This document shows positions 8,505-17,700 of a DNA stretch of 64,000 nt, piece by piece (the stretch's first letter is position 1; each line of letters opens with the position of its first letter). The position numbers and the translations under genes are program-made. Below the pieces are notes generated by a model. The model searched no databases and was not told where the DNA came from. It saw only the letters and a list, made by a program, of their open reading frames with translations. This stretch comes from Novosphingobium colocasiae (lineage in GTDB: Bacteria > Pseudomonadota > Alphaproteobacteria > Sphingomonadales > Sphingomonadaceae), in contig NZ_BMZA01000005.1 of NCBI RefSeq assembly GCF_014652555.1, forward strand, positions 139,322 to 203,321, given 5' to 3'.

Positions 8505-9239
8505 ATGAGCGGGATCGAGAAGCTTTCGGCGCTGCTGCCGGCGGGGCTGCCGGCGGAGCTGAGCGCGGCGCTGGCCCCGCATGCGCGGCTGGTGCAACTG
8601 CGCGCGGGGCAGACCCTGATCGGGCATCAGGACGATACCGACGATGTATTCATCGTGCTCGACGGCACCTTGCGGGTCGAACTGGTCTCACGCAACGGCC
8701 GCGAGATTATCCTCTCCGATGCCGGTGTCGGCGCGATCGTCGGCGAATTCGCCGCGCTCGACGGTGCGCCGCGCTCGGCCAGCGTCACCACCGTCGGCAA
8801 GGCCACTGTGGCGCGGGTGCCGGCCCGCCAGTTCCGCGAAGCCGCGCTCGCCACGCCCGAAAGCGCCGGCTGGCTGGCGCTCCGGCTGGTGCGGATGGTG
8901 CGCACGATGACCGAGCGGGTGTTCGAACTCAACGCCCTGGCGGTGCGCAGCCGCCTGCACTGCGAACTGCTGCGCATGGCGCTCGACGCCGGGATCGACG
9001 ACAACGCGGCGACCCTGGCTCCGTCGCCCACTCACGCCGAACTGGCCAACCGCATCGGCACGCACCGCGAAGCGGTCACCCGCGAACTCGGCTATCTGAC
9101 CGAGCAGGGCATCACCCGCAGCGCGGGCCGGACCCTCTCGATCCTCGATGTCGGGCGTCTGGCCGAAGTGGTCCGCGCCGCCGCCGGCGATGTCGAGCTG
9201 ATCCAGCGTGCGCGCGAAGCGCGGCTCGGCCGCGCCTGA
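8505..9239 (+). CDS. Crp/Fnr-family transcriptional regulator
   Basis: 244 residues from the ATG at 8505 with GGGAGG at 8493-8498. The N-terminal cyclic-nucleotide-binding-like barrel (about 20-135) contains GQTLIGHQDDTDDVFIVLDG and GEFAALDGAPRSASV. The C-terminal winged helix (about 150-225) contains HAELANRIGTHREAVTRELG. There is no cluster of N-terminal cysteines, so it is not a typical Fnr oxygen sensor. The effector is unknown. Confidence 0.9.
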   Translation: MSGIEKLSALLPAGLPAELSAALAPHARLVQLRAGQTLIGHQDDTDDVFIVLDGTLRVELVSRNGREIILSDAGVGAIVGEFAALDGAPRSASVTTVGKATVARVPARQFREAALATPESAGWLALRLVRMVRTMTERVFELNALAVRSRLHCELLRMALDAGIDDNAATLAPSPTHAELANRIGTHREAVTRELGYLTEQGITRSAGRTLSILDVGRLAEVVRAAAGDVELIQRAREARLGRA

Positions 9240-9639
9240 TCCGCGCCACCGGCGGCGGGCCCGCCGGATGGTGGCAATTCTCACAAGTCCGGGGTGGCAA
9301 GCCCCACCGCCCGGCGCCGCCGCTGCGTCCACTATCGCACTTGTCCGGGCGGTGTCCTCCACGATGCCGCCAGGACCCGCCCAGGCACCCGGAGCAGGGA
9401 AGACAACGACCCCTTCCTTCGCGCTCCGTCGGGGCGGTGCATACTCGCAAAGCCTTCTGGCGGCGACCGCCCCGGCCCGCGTGGCCGAACCTATCCCCGG
9501 GCGGTTGCCGCCAGCTTTTGCCCCGCCGCGCGGCATCCGGGCAGACGATGCAATTCCACTTGCGCGACGCCCCGACGCTGGCTAAACGCCGCCACCTGTC
9601 CTGCAGCCCGATCGGGCGGCACGGCGATATCGGGTATAT
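9240..9639. other. Stretch without a convincing gene
   Basis: About 400 G+C-rich bases between the Crp-type gene and tRNA-Thr. Open frames exist on both strands but look like G+C-driven shadows, with Arg/Ala/Pro-rich content and no recognisable domain. It presumably holds the promoter of the tRNA. I see no repeat or terminator with a clear U-run. Confidence 0.5.
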
Positions 9640-9715
9640 GCCGCTTTAGCTCAGCCGGTAGAGCACATCATTCGTAATGATGGGGTCAGGTGTTCGAGTC
9701 ACCTAAGCGGCACCA
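9640..9715 (+). tRNA. tRNA-Thr, anticodon CGT
   Basis: A full cloverleaf can be drawn. The acceptor arms are GCCGCTT and AAGCGGC, the D arm contains GCTCAGCCGGTAGAGC, the anticodon loop reads TTCGTAA (CGT, reading ACG codons), and the T arm is GGTGTTCGAGTCACC. CCA is encoded at 9713-9715. Base composition falls somewhat downstream, so an island boundary was considered, but no second copy of the tRNA end was seen. Confidence 0.95.
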
Positions 9716-10004
9716 CCTTCTTAAAGGCACTTCCACTCAGACATCGGCGGTTTCCCAGTCAAAGGGCTTTCCAGCCTTGGGTCAAGGCTGGGCCGTGTTT
9801 GGATAGGAAAAGAAAACTGACCTAGGTGTTTGGTCCCGGCATGTGAAATACAAGCAGGTCCGCCCTCCTGCAGCGGCGAGGCTGGGTGAGGGCGGAAAGA
9901 TCAGATGGTCGGCAATGCCATTGCGGCAGCGGGAAGAGCTCCGGGGTTTCAGTGCTCTCGCGCCAATCGCGTTGATACGCTTCGCTCGCTTGCGGGCTCA
10001 GCTT

Positions 10005-10508
10005 TTACCGGAATGTCCTGGAAAGGACCACGAGGGTCGGGTCGCCCTCGAAAGATTCAGGCGTGAAGCCCTTTTCGCGTTCCAGCTCGATGGCGGCGTG
10101 ATTTTGGCGACTTTCGATGGCGATCACGCGGCGCAGGTCGCGCGCTTGAGCCTTGCTGCCCAGAAAGTCCAGCAGCGCCCAGCCGACGCCCCTGCCTTTG
10201 TAATCGCGTCGCACTGAAACGGCGATCTCGCCGGTGTCCATCGCCTTGTCGCAGGCAAGCAATGCGGACCCGACAAGCTGTCCGTTTCCGGCATCGAAGG
10301 CAAGATAGCTCTCCGATCGGAAGTGATCGGCGCTGACCAGCGGTGCCAATTGTTCGTGGCTGACATGCGCGGCCGCGGCCAGGAAGCGGAAGCGACGATC
10401 CTCGTCGGTTACGGAATCGAAAAAGGCCGCAAGCGCGGCTTCATCTGTCTTGCGGGCGGGGTGAACGTCAAGAACGACGCCGGATCGGGTGCTGAGCCGG
10501 GTGGTCAT
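10005..10508 (-). CDS. GNAT-family N-acetyltransferase
   Basis: 167 residues from the ATG at 10508. The acetyl-CoA-binding loop of the GNAT fold is visible (VSVRRDYKGRGVGWALLDFL), followed by IAIESRQNHAAIELEREKGF as in the last helix and strand. The N-terminus (DEAALAAFFDSVTDEDRRFRF) resembles the acetyltransferase domains related to protein lysine acetylases such as Pat/PatZ. It follows the symporter gene by 94 bases on the same strand. In an acetate-type locus, acetylation of Acs-like enzymes is possible, but the substrate is not shown. Confidence 0.85.
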   Translation of the reverse strand: MTTRLSTRSGVVLDVHPARKTDEAALAAFFDSVTDEDRRFRFLAAAAHVSHEQLAPLVSADHFRSESYLAFDAGNGQLVGSALLACDKAMDTGEIAVSVRRDYKGRGVGWALLDFLGSKAQARDLRRVIAIESRQNHAAIELEREKGFTPESFEGDPTLVVLSRTFR

Positions 10509-10602
10509 GGAATACTCCGTCGAGGGTCGGCGGCTGTGTGCGTCCGTGGTCGACGCCGCGCCTTGACCAAGCTCAAGGCGCGGCGTCTTCCCGGGGGAGC
10601 GA

Positions 10603-12372
10603 TTAGTCGTCGATGTTGCGCTTGTAGGTTTCGGGCAGGAAGAACAGCCCGATGACGAGTGTCGCTGCCGCAACCACTACGGGGTACCAGAACCCGTAGT
10701 AGATATCACCCTTGGACGCGACCATCGCAAACCCGATCGCCGGCAGAAGCCCGCCCAGCCAGCCATTGCCGATGTGGTAGGGCAACGACATGGATGTGTA
10801 GCGGATCCGGCTCGGGAAGAGTTCGACAAGCATCGCCGCAATCGGGCCGTAGACCATCGTCACGAGCAGCACGAGGTAGAACAGGATCGCCACAACGAGC
10901 GGCTTGTTCATCTGGTCAGGATCAGCTTTTGCCGGATAGCCGACCTTGGCCAGCTCACCGGTGACAGCGGCCTTCGCTTCAACCGCCGGCTTGCCATCCT
11001 TTGCCGGAACTGCGGCAACCGCCGGCGCGCCGATGACCTTTGCCGTGAAGGCCGCAATGGCTGCCTTGCGCGCGTCTCCGCTGACCTTGGCGGGGTCAGG
11101 TGCCACAAAGGTCGCGTCGCCCACCTTGATCGAGGCGATGGTGCCCGCCGGGGTGTCAACATTCGTGTAGTTTACAGCCGCCTTGGCGAGGGCATTTTTC
11201 ACGATGTCGCAACTGGTCGTGTCAAACGGGTTCTTGCCGACGGGGTCGAACTGCGACGAACACTCGGCCGGATCAGCGGTCACCGTCACGGGTGCCTGGG
11301 CGAGAGCCTTGGCGAGGGCCGGATTGGCTGCCGACGTCAGGCTGTGGAACACCGGGAACAATGTGACGGTCGCCAATGCGCAACCCGCCATGATGATCGC
11401 CTTGCGTCCGATCTTGTCGGACAGCCAGCCGAAGAACAGGAAGAACGGTGCGCCAAGCAGCAGGGCGACGGCGATCAGCGTGTTGGCGGTGATGCCGTCG
11501 ACCTTGAGCATCTTCTCCAGGAAGAACATCGCGTAGAGCTGGCCCGTGTACCAGACGACCGCCTGGCCGGCGATGGCGCCAAAAAAGGCGATCACGACGA
11601 TTTTCAGGTTCTTCCATTCTCCGAAGGCCTCGGTCAGCGGACGCTTGGACGACGTGCCCTCCGCCTTCATCTTCTGGAACACCGGGCTTTCGTGAAGCTT
11701 CAGGCGCAGCCACAGGCCCACTGCGAGAAAGCCGCCCGACGTGAGGTATGGAACGCGCCATCCCCATTCCTTGAAAGCCTCTTCGCCGACGCCGGTGACC
11801 GGAGACCGCACCAGGATCACAATGAGCAGCGCCATGGCGAGACCTGCCGTGGCGGTGATCTGGATCCAGCTTGTGTAAAACCCGCGTTTTCCCTCGGGCG
11901 CGTGTTCTGCGACATAGGTGGCGGCGCCGCCATATTCGCCGCCCAGGGCCAGGCCCTGGAACATCCGCAGGGTCACCAGCATGATCGGGGCAGCCACGCC
12001 CGCTGTCTCGTAGGTGGGAAGACAGCCGACGAGGAAAGTCGAAAGACCCATCACCAGCAGGGTGATGATGAATGTGTAGCGGCGACCGACCATGTCTCCG
12101 ATGCGACCGAACACCAGCGCCCCGAACGGGCGGACGATGAACCCGGCCGCGAACACGAGAAGGGCCATGATGTACGCCGTCGTCGCGTTAAGCCCGGTGA
12201 GGAACTTCGCTGCGATGATGGCCGTCAGCAGGCCGTAAAGATAGAAATCATACCATTCGAACACCGTGCCCAGCGATGACGCGCCGATGATGAGCTTTTC
12301 GTCGTGCGTTGCCTGATGGTGTTTGGGTAAGCCCGTATAGTGTTCGGGCGTTTCATGCAGGTTCAGGTCCAT
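10603..12372 (-). CDS. MHS-family (metabolite:H+ symporter) MFS transporter with a long periplasmic insert
   Basis: 589 residues and about twelve membrane segments. The MHS signs are VFEWYDFYLYG in the first helix, GRIGDMVGRRYTF in the first loop, and GLALGGEYGGAATYVAEHAPEGKRG. These carriers take up carboxylates and similar solutes with protons. Between late helices lies an insert of about 130 residues rich in Ala/Lys with two cysteines (ECSSQFDP and TSCDIV) that could form a disulfide. The gene follows the porin by 20 bases, so outer- and inner-membrane uptake are probably coordinated. The substrate is unknown; the linked CrbS/CrbR system suggests a short-chain carboxylate. Confidence 0.88.
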   Translation of the reverse strand: MDLNLHETPEHYTGLPKHHQATHDEKLIIGASSLGTVFEWYDFYLYGLLTAIIAAKFLTGLNATTAYIMALLVFAAGFIVRPFGALVFGRIGDMVGRRYTFIITLLVMGLSTFLVGCLPTYETAGVAAPIMLVTLRMFQGLALGGEYGGAATYVAEHAPEGKRGFYTSWIQITATAGLAMALLIVILVRSPVTGVGEEAFKEWGWRVPYLTSGGFLAVGLWLRLKLHESPVFQKMKAEGTSSKRPLTEAFGEWKNLKIVVIAFFGAIAGQAVVWYTGQLYAMFFLEKMLKVDGITANTLIAVALLLGAPFFLFFGWLSDKIGRKAIIMAGCALATVTLFPVFHSLTSAANPALAKALAQAPVTVTADPAECSSQFDPVGKNPFDTTSCDIVKNALAKAAVNYTNVDTPAGTIASIKVGDATFVAPDPAKVSGDARKAAIAAFTAKVIGAPAVAAVPAKDGKPAVEAKAAVTGELAKVGYPAKADPDQMNKPLVVAILFYLVLLVTMVYGPIAAMLVELFPSRIRYTSMSLPYHIGNGWLGGLLPAIGFAMVASKGDIYYGFWYPVVVAAATLVIGLFFLPETYKRNIDD

Positions 12373-12392
12373 TGGTCCTCTCCCTCCTGTGT

Positions 12393-13826
12393 TCAGAAGC
12401 TGTATTTGAATGCGGCTTCGAGCCGGTCTGTCGAGCCATCCGCGCCGTTGACGAGTTTGCGCGCACCGTGGCGGTATTCGATGCCCACATCGACGCTGTC
12501 GACGGGAGAATAGAACAGGTTCGCTGCCGCGCTCCAAGCCGACTTGTTGAACGTCGCGATGTCCGCTGGCGAAAGGGATCCGTCGTAACTGACGCTCTGG
12601 TAGCTACCCATCAGATTGGCGCGAAGGCGCGGTGCAAGCGGAACGCGAACGGCACCGATCGCCGCGAGGACGTCGACGTTCGCCAAGGTGTTGCTTGCCG
12701 GCACATAGACCGCGTCGGGCGCAAAGTTCAGCCCGACATAGCGGCCGATGTTGCGGCCATAGGTCAGCATGAAGCGGACATCGCCGGTCCTGGCGGAATT
12801 GAGAAACAGCTTTCCGCCCAGGCTGGCACCATAGCCGCTGGCGTCAGCGGAGACCGCGCCCGTTTCCGTCCGGATCTGTCGGAAAACGCCGGCAAGCGAC
12901 AGCTCACCAGACTTGCCGCTATGCACCAGCCGCGCCGTGAAATCGGGCAGATGGTCGTCGCCATTCTCGATCAGTGTCGGTGACCCTGATGTCGCGGTTC
13001 CGCTCTCGGGGTTTTCGATCCCAAGGTGCAGGGTCATGCCCTTGCCAAGCGGTGCGCTGTAACGGACCAGAGGCTGGCGAACGAACACCGTGCCTTCCGC
13101 GCCGCCCACATAATCGGTGCTTTCCGGCAAGGCACCCGTGAACTGGAAGGTGCTCCAGTCTTCGCCGAAGGTCCAGCGATCGACCTGCAGATAGGCGCGC
13201 CGCAAGGCGAGGTTGTAGCCGTTCGTGGTCCGCTGCGACCCTTGCGTGCCCGGCGCGGTCTGGAAATCCGTTTCAAGATAGGCCTTGACCGCGTGACCGG
13301 CCACATCCGTGCCGAAGTTCAGCCAGAAGCGCGACTGTTTCGCCGTGAACTCGGTGATCCTGCTGGCAGGCGCAGTCCCGGTGGGAATTTGCTGCGGCAA
13401 ATAAAAGTCGCGGCCAAGCGCATTAGTGGCCAACTCACCGTTACCGAACCGCGTCGTGCCAGCCAGCAACTTCACGTAACCGCCAAGCTTGATCGTCGTC
13501 GCACCGGATTTGAAACCGTCGGCCTGCGGCTTCGGCGCTGGAGGAACTGCCGGGCGCGCCTCGACGACGGCAAGTCGCTTGCCATTCTCCTGCGCCTCGG
13601 CCTCGGCGGCCAACGCCCGCGTTTCCGCCCGTTCGGCTCGAACCTTGAGCGCTTCGTTTTCGATTTTGCTGACATCCAGATCGCGACGCAGGCCCTTCAT
13701 CTCGGCTTCCAGCCGCTCAAGCCGCGCTTCGATGCTGTTCGCAGCCTTGGCGACCGCCGCTTGTGGCGCTGTCAGTGCCGATGCGGCAAGCAGCGCGCCC
13801 AGCAGCGCTTTACCTCCTTTGTTCAT
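12393..13826 (-). CDS. DcaP-like outer-membrane porin
   Basis: 477 residues. There is a signal peptide (about 1-27, ending AVAKA), then a heptad coiled coil (about 30-90; SIEARLERLEAEMKGLRRDL), then a beta-barrel ending in the outer-membrane signature KYSF. The barrel start TIKLGGYVKLLAGTT and later RFWLNFGTDV fit the DcaP trimeric transporter family, which takes up small acids. It is first in a minus-strand operon with the MHS symporter and the acetyltransferase. Its promoter must lie in the divergent region shared with the response regulator. Confidence 0.88.
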   Translation of the reverse strand: MNKGGKALLGALLAASALTAPQAAVAKAANSIEARLERLEAEMKGLRRDLDVSKIENEALKVRAERAETRALAAEAEAQENGKRLAVVEARPAVPPAPKPQADGFKSGATTIKLGGYVKLLAGTTRFGNGELATNALGRDFYLPQQIPTGTAPASRITEFTAKQSRFWLNFGTDVAGHAVKAYLETDFQTAPGTQGSQRTTNGYNLALRRAYLQVDRWTFGEDWSTFQFTGALPESTDYVGGAEGTVFVRQPLVRYSAPLGKGMTLHLGIENPESGTATSGSPTLIENGDDHLPDFTARLVHSGKSGELSLAGVFRQIRTETGAVSADASGYGASLGGKLFLNSARTGDVRFMLTYGRNIGRYVGLNFAPDAVYVPASNTLANVDVLAAIGAVRVPLAPRLRANLMGSYQSVSYDGSLSPADIATFNKSAWSAAANLFYSPVDSVDVGIEYRHGARKLVNGADGSTDRLEAAFKYSF

Positions 13827-13899
13827 TCCCCTCTCCTTCCGTCCCGATTTCGAGATTCGGGAAGCCCACCTTGAGAGGACGATGGCCATTCCGGCAGAG

Positions 13900-13937
13900 C
13901 GACCATGGTCGGACGTCTACGACCTTGGTCTAAGGTC
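13900..13937. promoter_or_regulatory. Paired palindromes, candidate response-regulator operator
   Basis: CGACCATGGTCG at 13900-13911 is a perfect palindrome. GACCTTGGTCTAAGGTC at 13921-13937 is a second inverted repeat (GACCTT, 5-base centre, AAGGTC). The ten-base elements GACCATGGTC (13901) and GACCTTGGTC (13921) are exactly 20 bases apart, about two helical turns. They lie between the porin operon and the response-regulator gene, a natural place for binding by a LuxR-type regulator. Binding is inferred. Confidence 0.55.
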
Positions 13938-13996
13938 GCATCGTGCGCGCTACGAGTTAGGGAGGATCAAAAGCACATCCACAGTCAGGAGAGCCG

Positions 13997-14155
13997 ATGA
14001 TCGCCGAAGCTGGGGTCGTCGGCGTACCGCTTGAAATCAAGGGGCAGGGCGCCTTGGCGTTCGTCGTAAGCGACCTCGACGACAACTCCACACTTGCCGA
14101 TCCATCCGTCGTCGACCATCTTCGGGCAAACCGACCGCATCGGGAGACTGCGTGA
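13997..14155 (+). pseudogene. Fragment matching the C-terminal domain of acetyl-CoA synthetase
   Basis: A 52-codon frame with AGGAG five bases before its ATG. Its first part, IAEAGVVGVPLEIKGQGALA, closely matches the Acs C-terminal domain, where E. coli has IAEAAVVGIPHNIKGQAIYA (from memory). The frame then runs into unrelated-looking sequence and stops before the acetylatable Lys motif (SGKIMRR type), so it cannot be an active synthetase. A TAG at 13958-13960 blocks extension upstream. The stop overlaps the GTG of the response regulator (GTGA), giving possible coupling. It is either a remnant or a retained leader ORF. Confidence 0.6.
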
Positions 14156-14778
14156 CCGAAAGCGTCCTGATTGCCGATGACCACCCGCTCTTCCGGCAGG
14201 CGCTTGCTCTAGCCGTCGGACGCGTGCTGCCCGAGGCCCGGATCATCGAGGCGGGAACATTGGCCGCCGCGGCGCGCGCGGCGAGTGACGCCGCCGTTCT
14301 TCGGCTGATCCTGCTCGACCTGAAAATGCCGGGTGCCGTCGGCTATTCGGGTATTGCCCTTCTCCACGCCGAACAACCGGACGTGCCGATCCTTGTCGTG
14401 TCCAGCGCAGAGGGCGCTGCCGCAGCCGAAGAGGCACGGGCATTCGGTGCCATCGGGTTCCTTCCGAAAGATAGTGCGCTCGAGGCGATAGAGGCTGCCA
14501 TTTCCGGGGCTCTGCATGGTCGCAGCCGCGTCCCTCCCCGCGAGGATAATGATGTGGCCAACGTCCGGAACGCCGTCGCCGACCTGACCCCGATGCAACT
14601 GAAGGTGCTGCTCGCCGTTCTGGATGGCCAGCTCAACAAGCAGATCGCCTATAGCCTCCACATCAGCGAAGCGACCGTAAAGGCGCATATGACCGCCATC
14701 ATGCGCAAACTGGACGTGAGCAACCGGACGCAGGCGGCCCTTGTCGCCCGATCGCTAGGTCTCGATCTTCGTCACTGA
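14152..14778 (+). CDS. NarL/LuxR-type response regulator, CrbR/ErdR-like
   Basis: 208 residues from a GTG that overlaps the preceding small ORF. The receiver is complete: acidic pocket D9-D10, phospho-Asp D56 in LILLDLKMPG, and K106 in GFLPKDS. The C-terminal LuxR helix-turn-helix is intact (LTPMQLKVLLAVLDGQLNKQ, then SEATVKAHMTAIMRKL). It converges with and overlaps by 24 bases the end of the symporter-fused kinase gene. Such pairs are the CrbS/CrbR (MxtR/ErdR) systems that regulate acetate use, including acs. The pairing is inferred from context and architecture. Confidence 0.88.
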   Translation: MTESVLIADDHPLFRQALALAVGRVLPEARIIEAGTLAAAARAASDAAVLRLILLDLKMPGAVGYSGIALLHAEQPDVPILVVSSAEGAAAAEEARAFGAIGFLPKDSALEAIEAAISGALHGRSRVPPREDNDVANVRNAVADLTPMQLKVLLAVLDGQLNKQIAYSLHISEATVKAHMTAIMRKLDVSNRTQAALVARSLGLDLRH

Positions 14779-17700
14779 AAGCTGTGCGATCGCCTGCATG
14801 AGCCGCTCGGGATCAACCGGTTTAGTCAGTATCGGCACGTTCAATCGCGCAGCGCGCGCGCGCATGTCTTCTCTGTTCTCGGCTGTGATCAGCAGGGCAG
14901 GCCGGGTTGAGCCTTGCTGGCGCACAGCTTCGATCAGCGACAATCCGTCCTCGCCATGGTCGAGCTGATAGTCGACCAGCAAAAGATCGACGCCATCGTG
15001 CGCCGCGACCGCCTGGGCTATGGTCCGCGCGGGCACCGGACGATGGCCGAGTTTCTCCAACAGCGCACTCGTCGCGGCGACGATCGCCTCATCATTGTCC
15101 ACCACCAACACGGACAGTGGTTGCTGAACGCTGGCGTGGAACTGCCTCGAAGTCGCAGGATTCGCCGGGGCCGATCCGTGCAACTTCGGGAGCGACAGGC
15201 TGAAGCGGCTGCCTTTCCCGGGCGCGGACACGACGTCGATGCGGCCTCCCAACAGGCGTGTGATGCGTTCCACCAGCGCAAGGCCAAGCCCGAGCCCATC
15301 GACATCGATTTCCCCGATGCGCGTAAACTCACCGAAGATCGCGCCAAGCCTGTCCTCGGGAATCCCGATACCGGTGTCGATCACATCGATCCGCCATTCA
15401 TTTCCGCGCGCCCGCACTCCGATCAGGATACGGCCGGTTGGCGTGTAACGCAGGGCATTGGTCAGCAGATTTTGCATCACCGACCGCAGCAGGGCGGGGT
15501 CGGTATGAACAGCGCCGGGGCATGGCCCCAGCCGAAGAACGAGCGCCTTCTCTTCGGCAAGCGGCCGGAAACTTTCACATAGATCACCGAGGAAGTCTTG
15601 CAGTGAAACGGGCTCCGGCCGAGGGTTAACGCCGCCCGCGTCCAGCTTGGAAATGTCGAGAAGCGCCCGCAGGAGATCCTCCGCGGCGACAATGGCGCTC
15701 TGAACGCGATGGGCAAGGAGCCGGGTCGGGCCCTGCGTGTCGCGATCCAGCGCTGCCGCGAACAACCGCGCGGCATGAAGCGGCTGGAGCAGGTCGTGGC
15801 TGGCGGCCGCCAGGAACCGGGTCTTTTCGCGATCGGCCTTGGCGAGCCTGCGATTGGCTTCGGACAGCTCTCGGGTCCGTTCCGCGACCCGGTGTTCGAG
15901 TTCGTCGAGGGTATGCTGCAGCTCTTCACGGATGCGGGCCTCGCTCGTGATATCCGTAAACGACATGACGTAGCCACCGCCCGACATCGGCCCGCCGACG
16001 GTTTTGATGACGCGCCCGTCGTTGCGCCGTCGCTCGAAGCTGTGCGCCAGCCGACGGCGCAGATGGTCGAGCCGCTTCTCGACATGGTGCTCGGCATCGC
16101 CGGGTCCGAAATCTCCCCGGCCGGCGTTGTGACGGATCAGGTCGGCGACGGGCACGCCGACGCGGATCATGCCTGGCGGATAATCGAACAGTTCCTCGTA
16201 GCGGCTGTTCCAGGCGACAAGATTGAGTTCCGCATCCACCACGCTGATGCCTGCATCGACATTCTCGAAGGTGTCGGCAAGCAACTGGCGAGAGAAACGG
16301 AGGGACTGGCCACCTTTGTCGAGAAGGCGGGCGACATCCTGCAGGCTCATCTGACCATCGGCCAACGCCGATGCGACCAAAGATCGCGCTGACGACGTGC
16401 CGACGATCCCGGCAATGAGCTGTTGCGCCCGCTTTGCCGACCGCCGGTCAATAGGCACCCCGTTCCGGACTGCGGGAAATTCCCGTTCGGCACGCTCCTC
16501 GCCCACAAAGCTTGCGGTCAGTTGCAGCAGCCCCTCAAGATCGCTGACCTTGCGATTCGCCCGCAATTGAAGCGACAGCGGGCCATTTGTGACGCCACGC
16601 GCCGACACCAGCGCAAAAGCTAGAAGATTGGCTCCCAGGCTCCAGACCACACCGTGAACCAGAGGCGACGCCTGTCCAATGCCGAAAAGGCGTAACGGGT
16701 CGAAAGGGCCGGTCGCGAGGAAATCAAGCAATGCGGTTGGCAGGATCGGCGGCAAGCCAAGCGTGTAAGCCCAGAGCATCAGTCCGATCGCCAGACTTGC
16801 ACGCGCCGGAATAGGGTCCCTGTCGGGGCGCGCCACCGCCAAGATCAGATGCGGCGTGAATTGCGCCATGGCCGCAAATGCCACGAGCCCGATGGATGCC
16901 AGCGATTCCCGCGCGGACACAAGTTCCGCCCAGGCCAGCGAAAGCGCAATGATCGCTATGATCGACGCACGTCGGACGCGCAGCATTTGTCGTCCGATCG
17001 CCCCGTCCGCCAGCGCTTGTCTGCTTCGCAAGATCGACGGAAAAATAAGGTCGTTGGACACCATGGTCGCCAAGGCGGACGAATCGACAATCACCATCGA
17101 TGCGGCGGCGCTGATGCCGCCAATCAGGGCGATCGCTACAATCGCCGTCCGGCCGACGCTCGTCGGCAATTGCAGAACGTACAGATCCGGCATTTGTCCC
17201 GCGGAGAGAAACGCCGATCCGGCCAGCGCGATTGGCAGAACCACAATGGCCATCGCAGCCAGGTAGGCCGCCAGCCCGAAACGCGAGCGGACCAGATCGT
17301 CGGTCTGCTGCGCCTCGACCAATCCCATGTAGAATTGACGAGGCAGAACGACGATCGCCATCACCGAGATGAGGAAGATCACCGCAAAATCGAGCGATAG
17401 ATGGCCGGGTGCGAAGCGCGCGCTCAATATTTCCCGACTTTGCGCGAGCGCCGCGTCGGGGGCCGTTATCAGCATCGATATCGCGAGCGTGGCGACCAGC
17501 AGCATTGCGACGATCTTGATCAGGGATTCCGCCCCGATCGCAAACAGCAGGCCTTCGCTTCGACCGGCCAGCTCAAATCGGCGCGCGGCGAAAAGGATGG
17601 AGAAAACGGCAAGAAGACCCGCAGCCACGACCATCATCGTGTCCGACACGTTCTGACCGGAAACCGCTGAAAACGCTCTGCCGATCGACCGGAACTGAAG

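Noticed and set aside
9640..10004. Possible genomic-island attachment site at tRNA-Thr
   Set aside because: No second copy of the tRNA 3' end and no integrase were found in the window, although base composition falls downstream.
9716..10004. Possible gene or small RNA after tRNA-Thr
   Set aside because: Only a nine-pair hairpin (CCAGCCTTG with CAAGGCTGG at 9771-9791) without a U-run, and frames that shadow the acetyltransferase.
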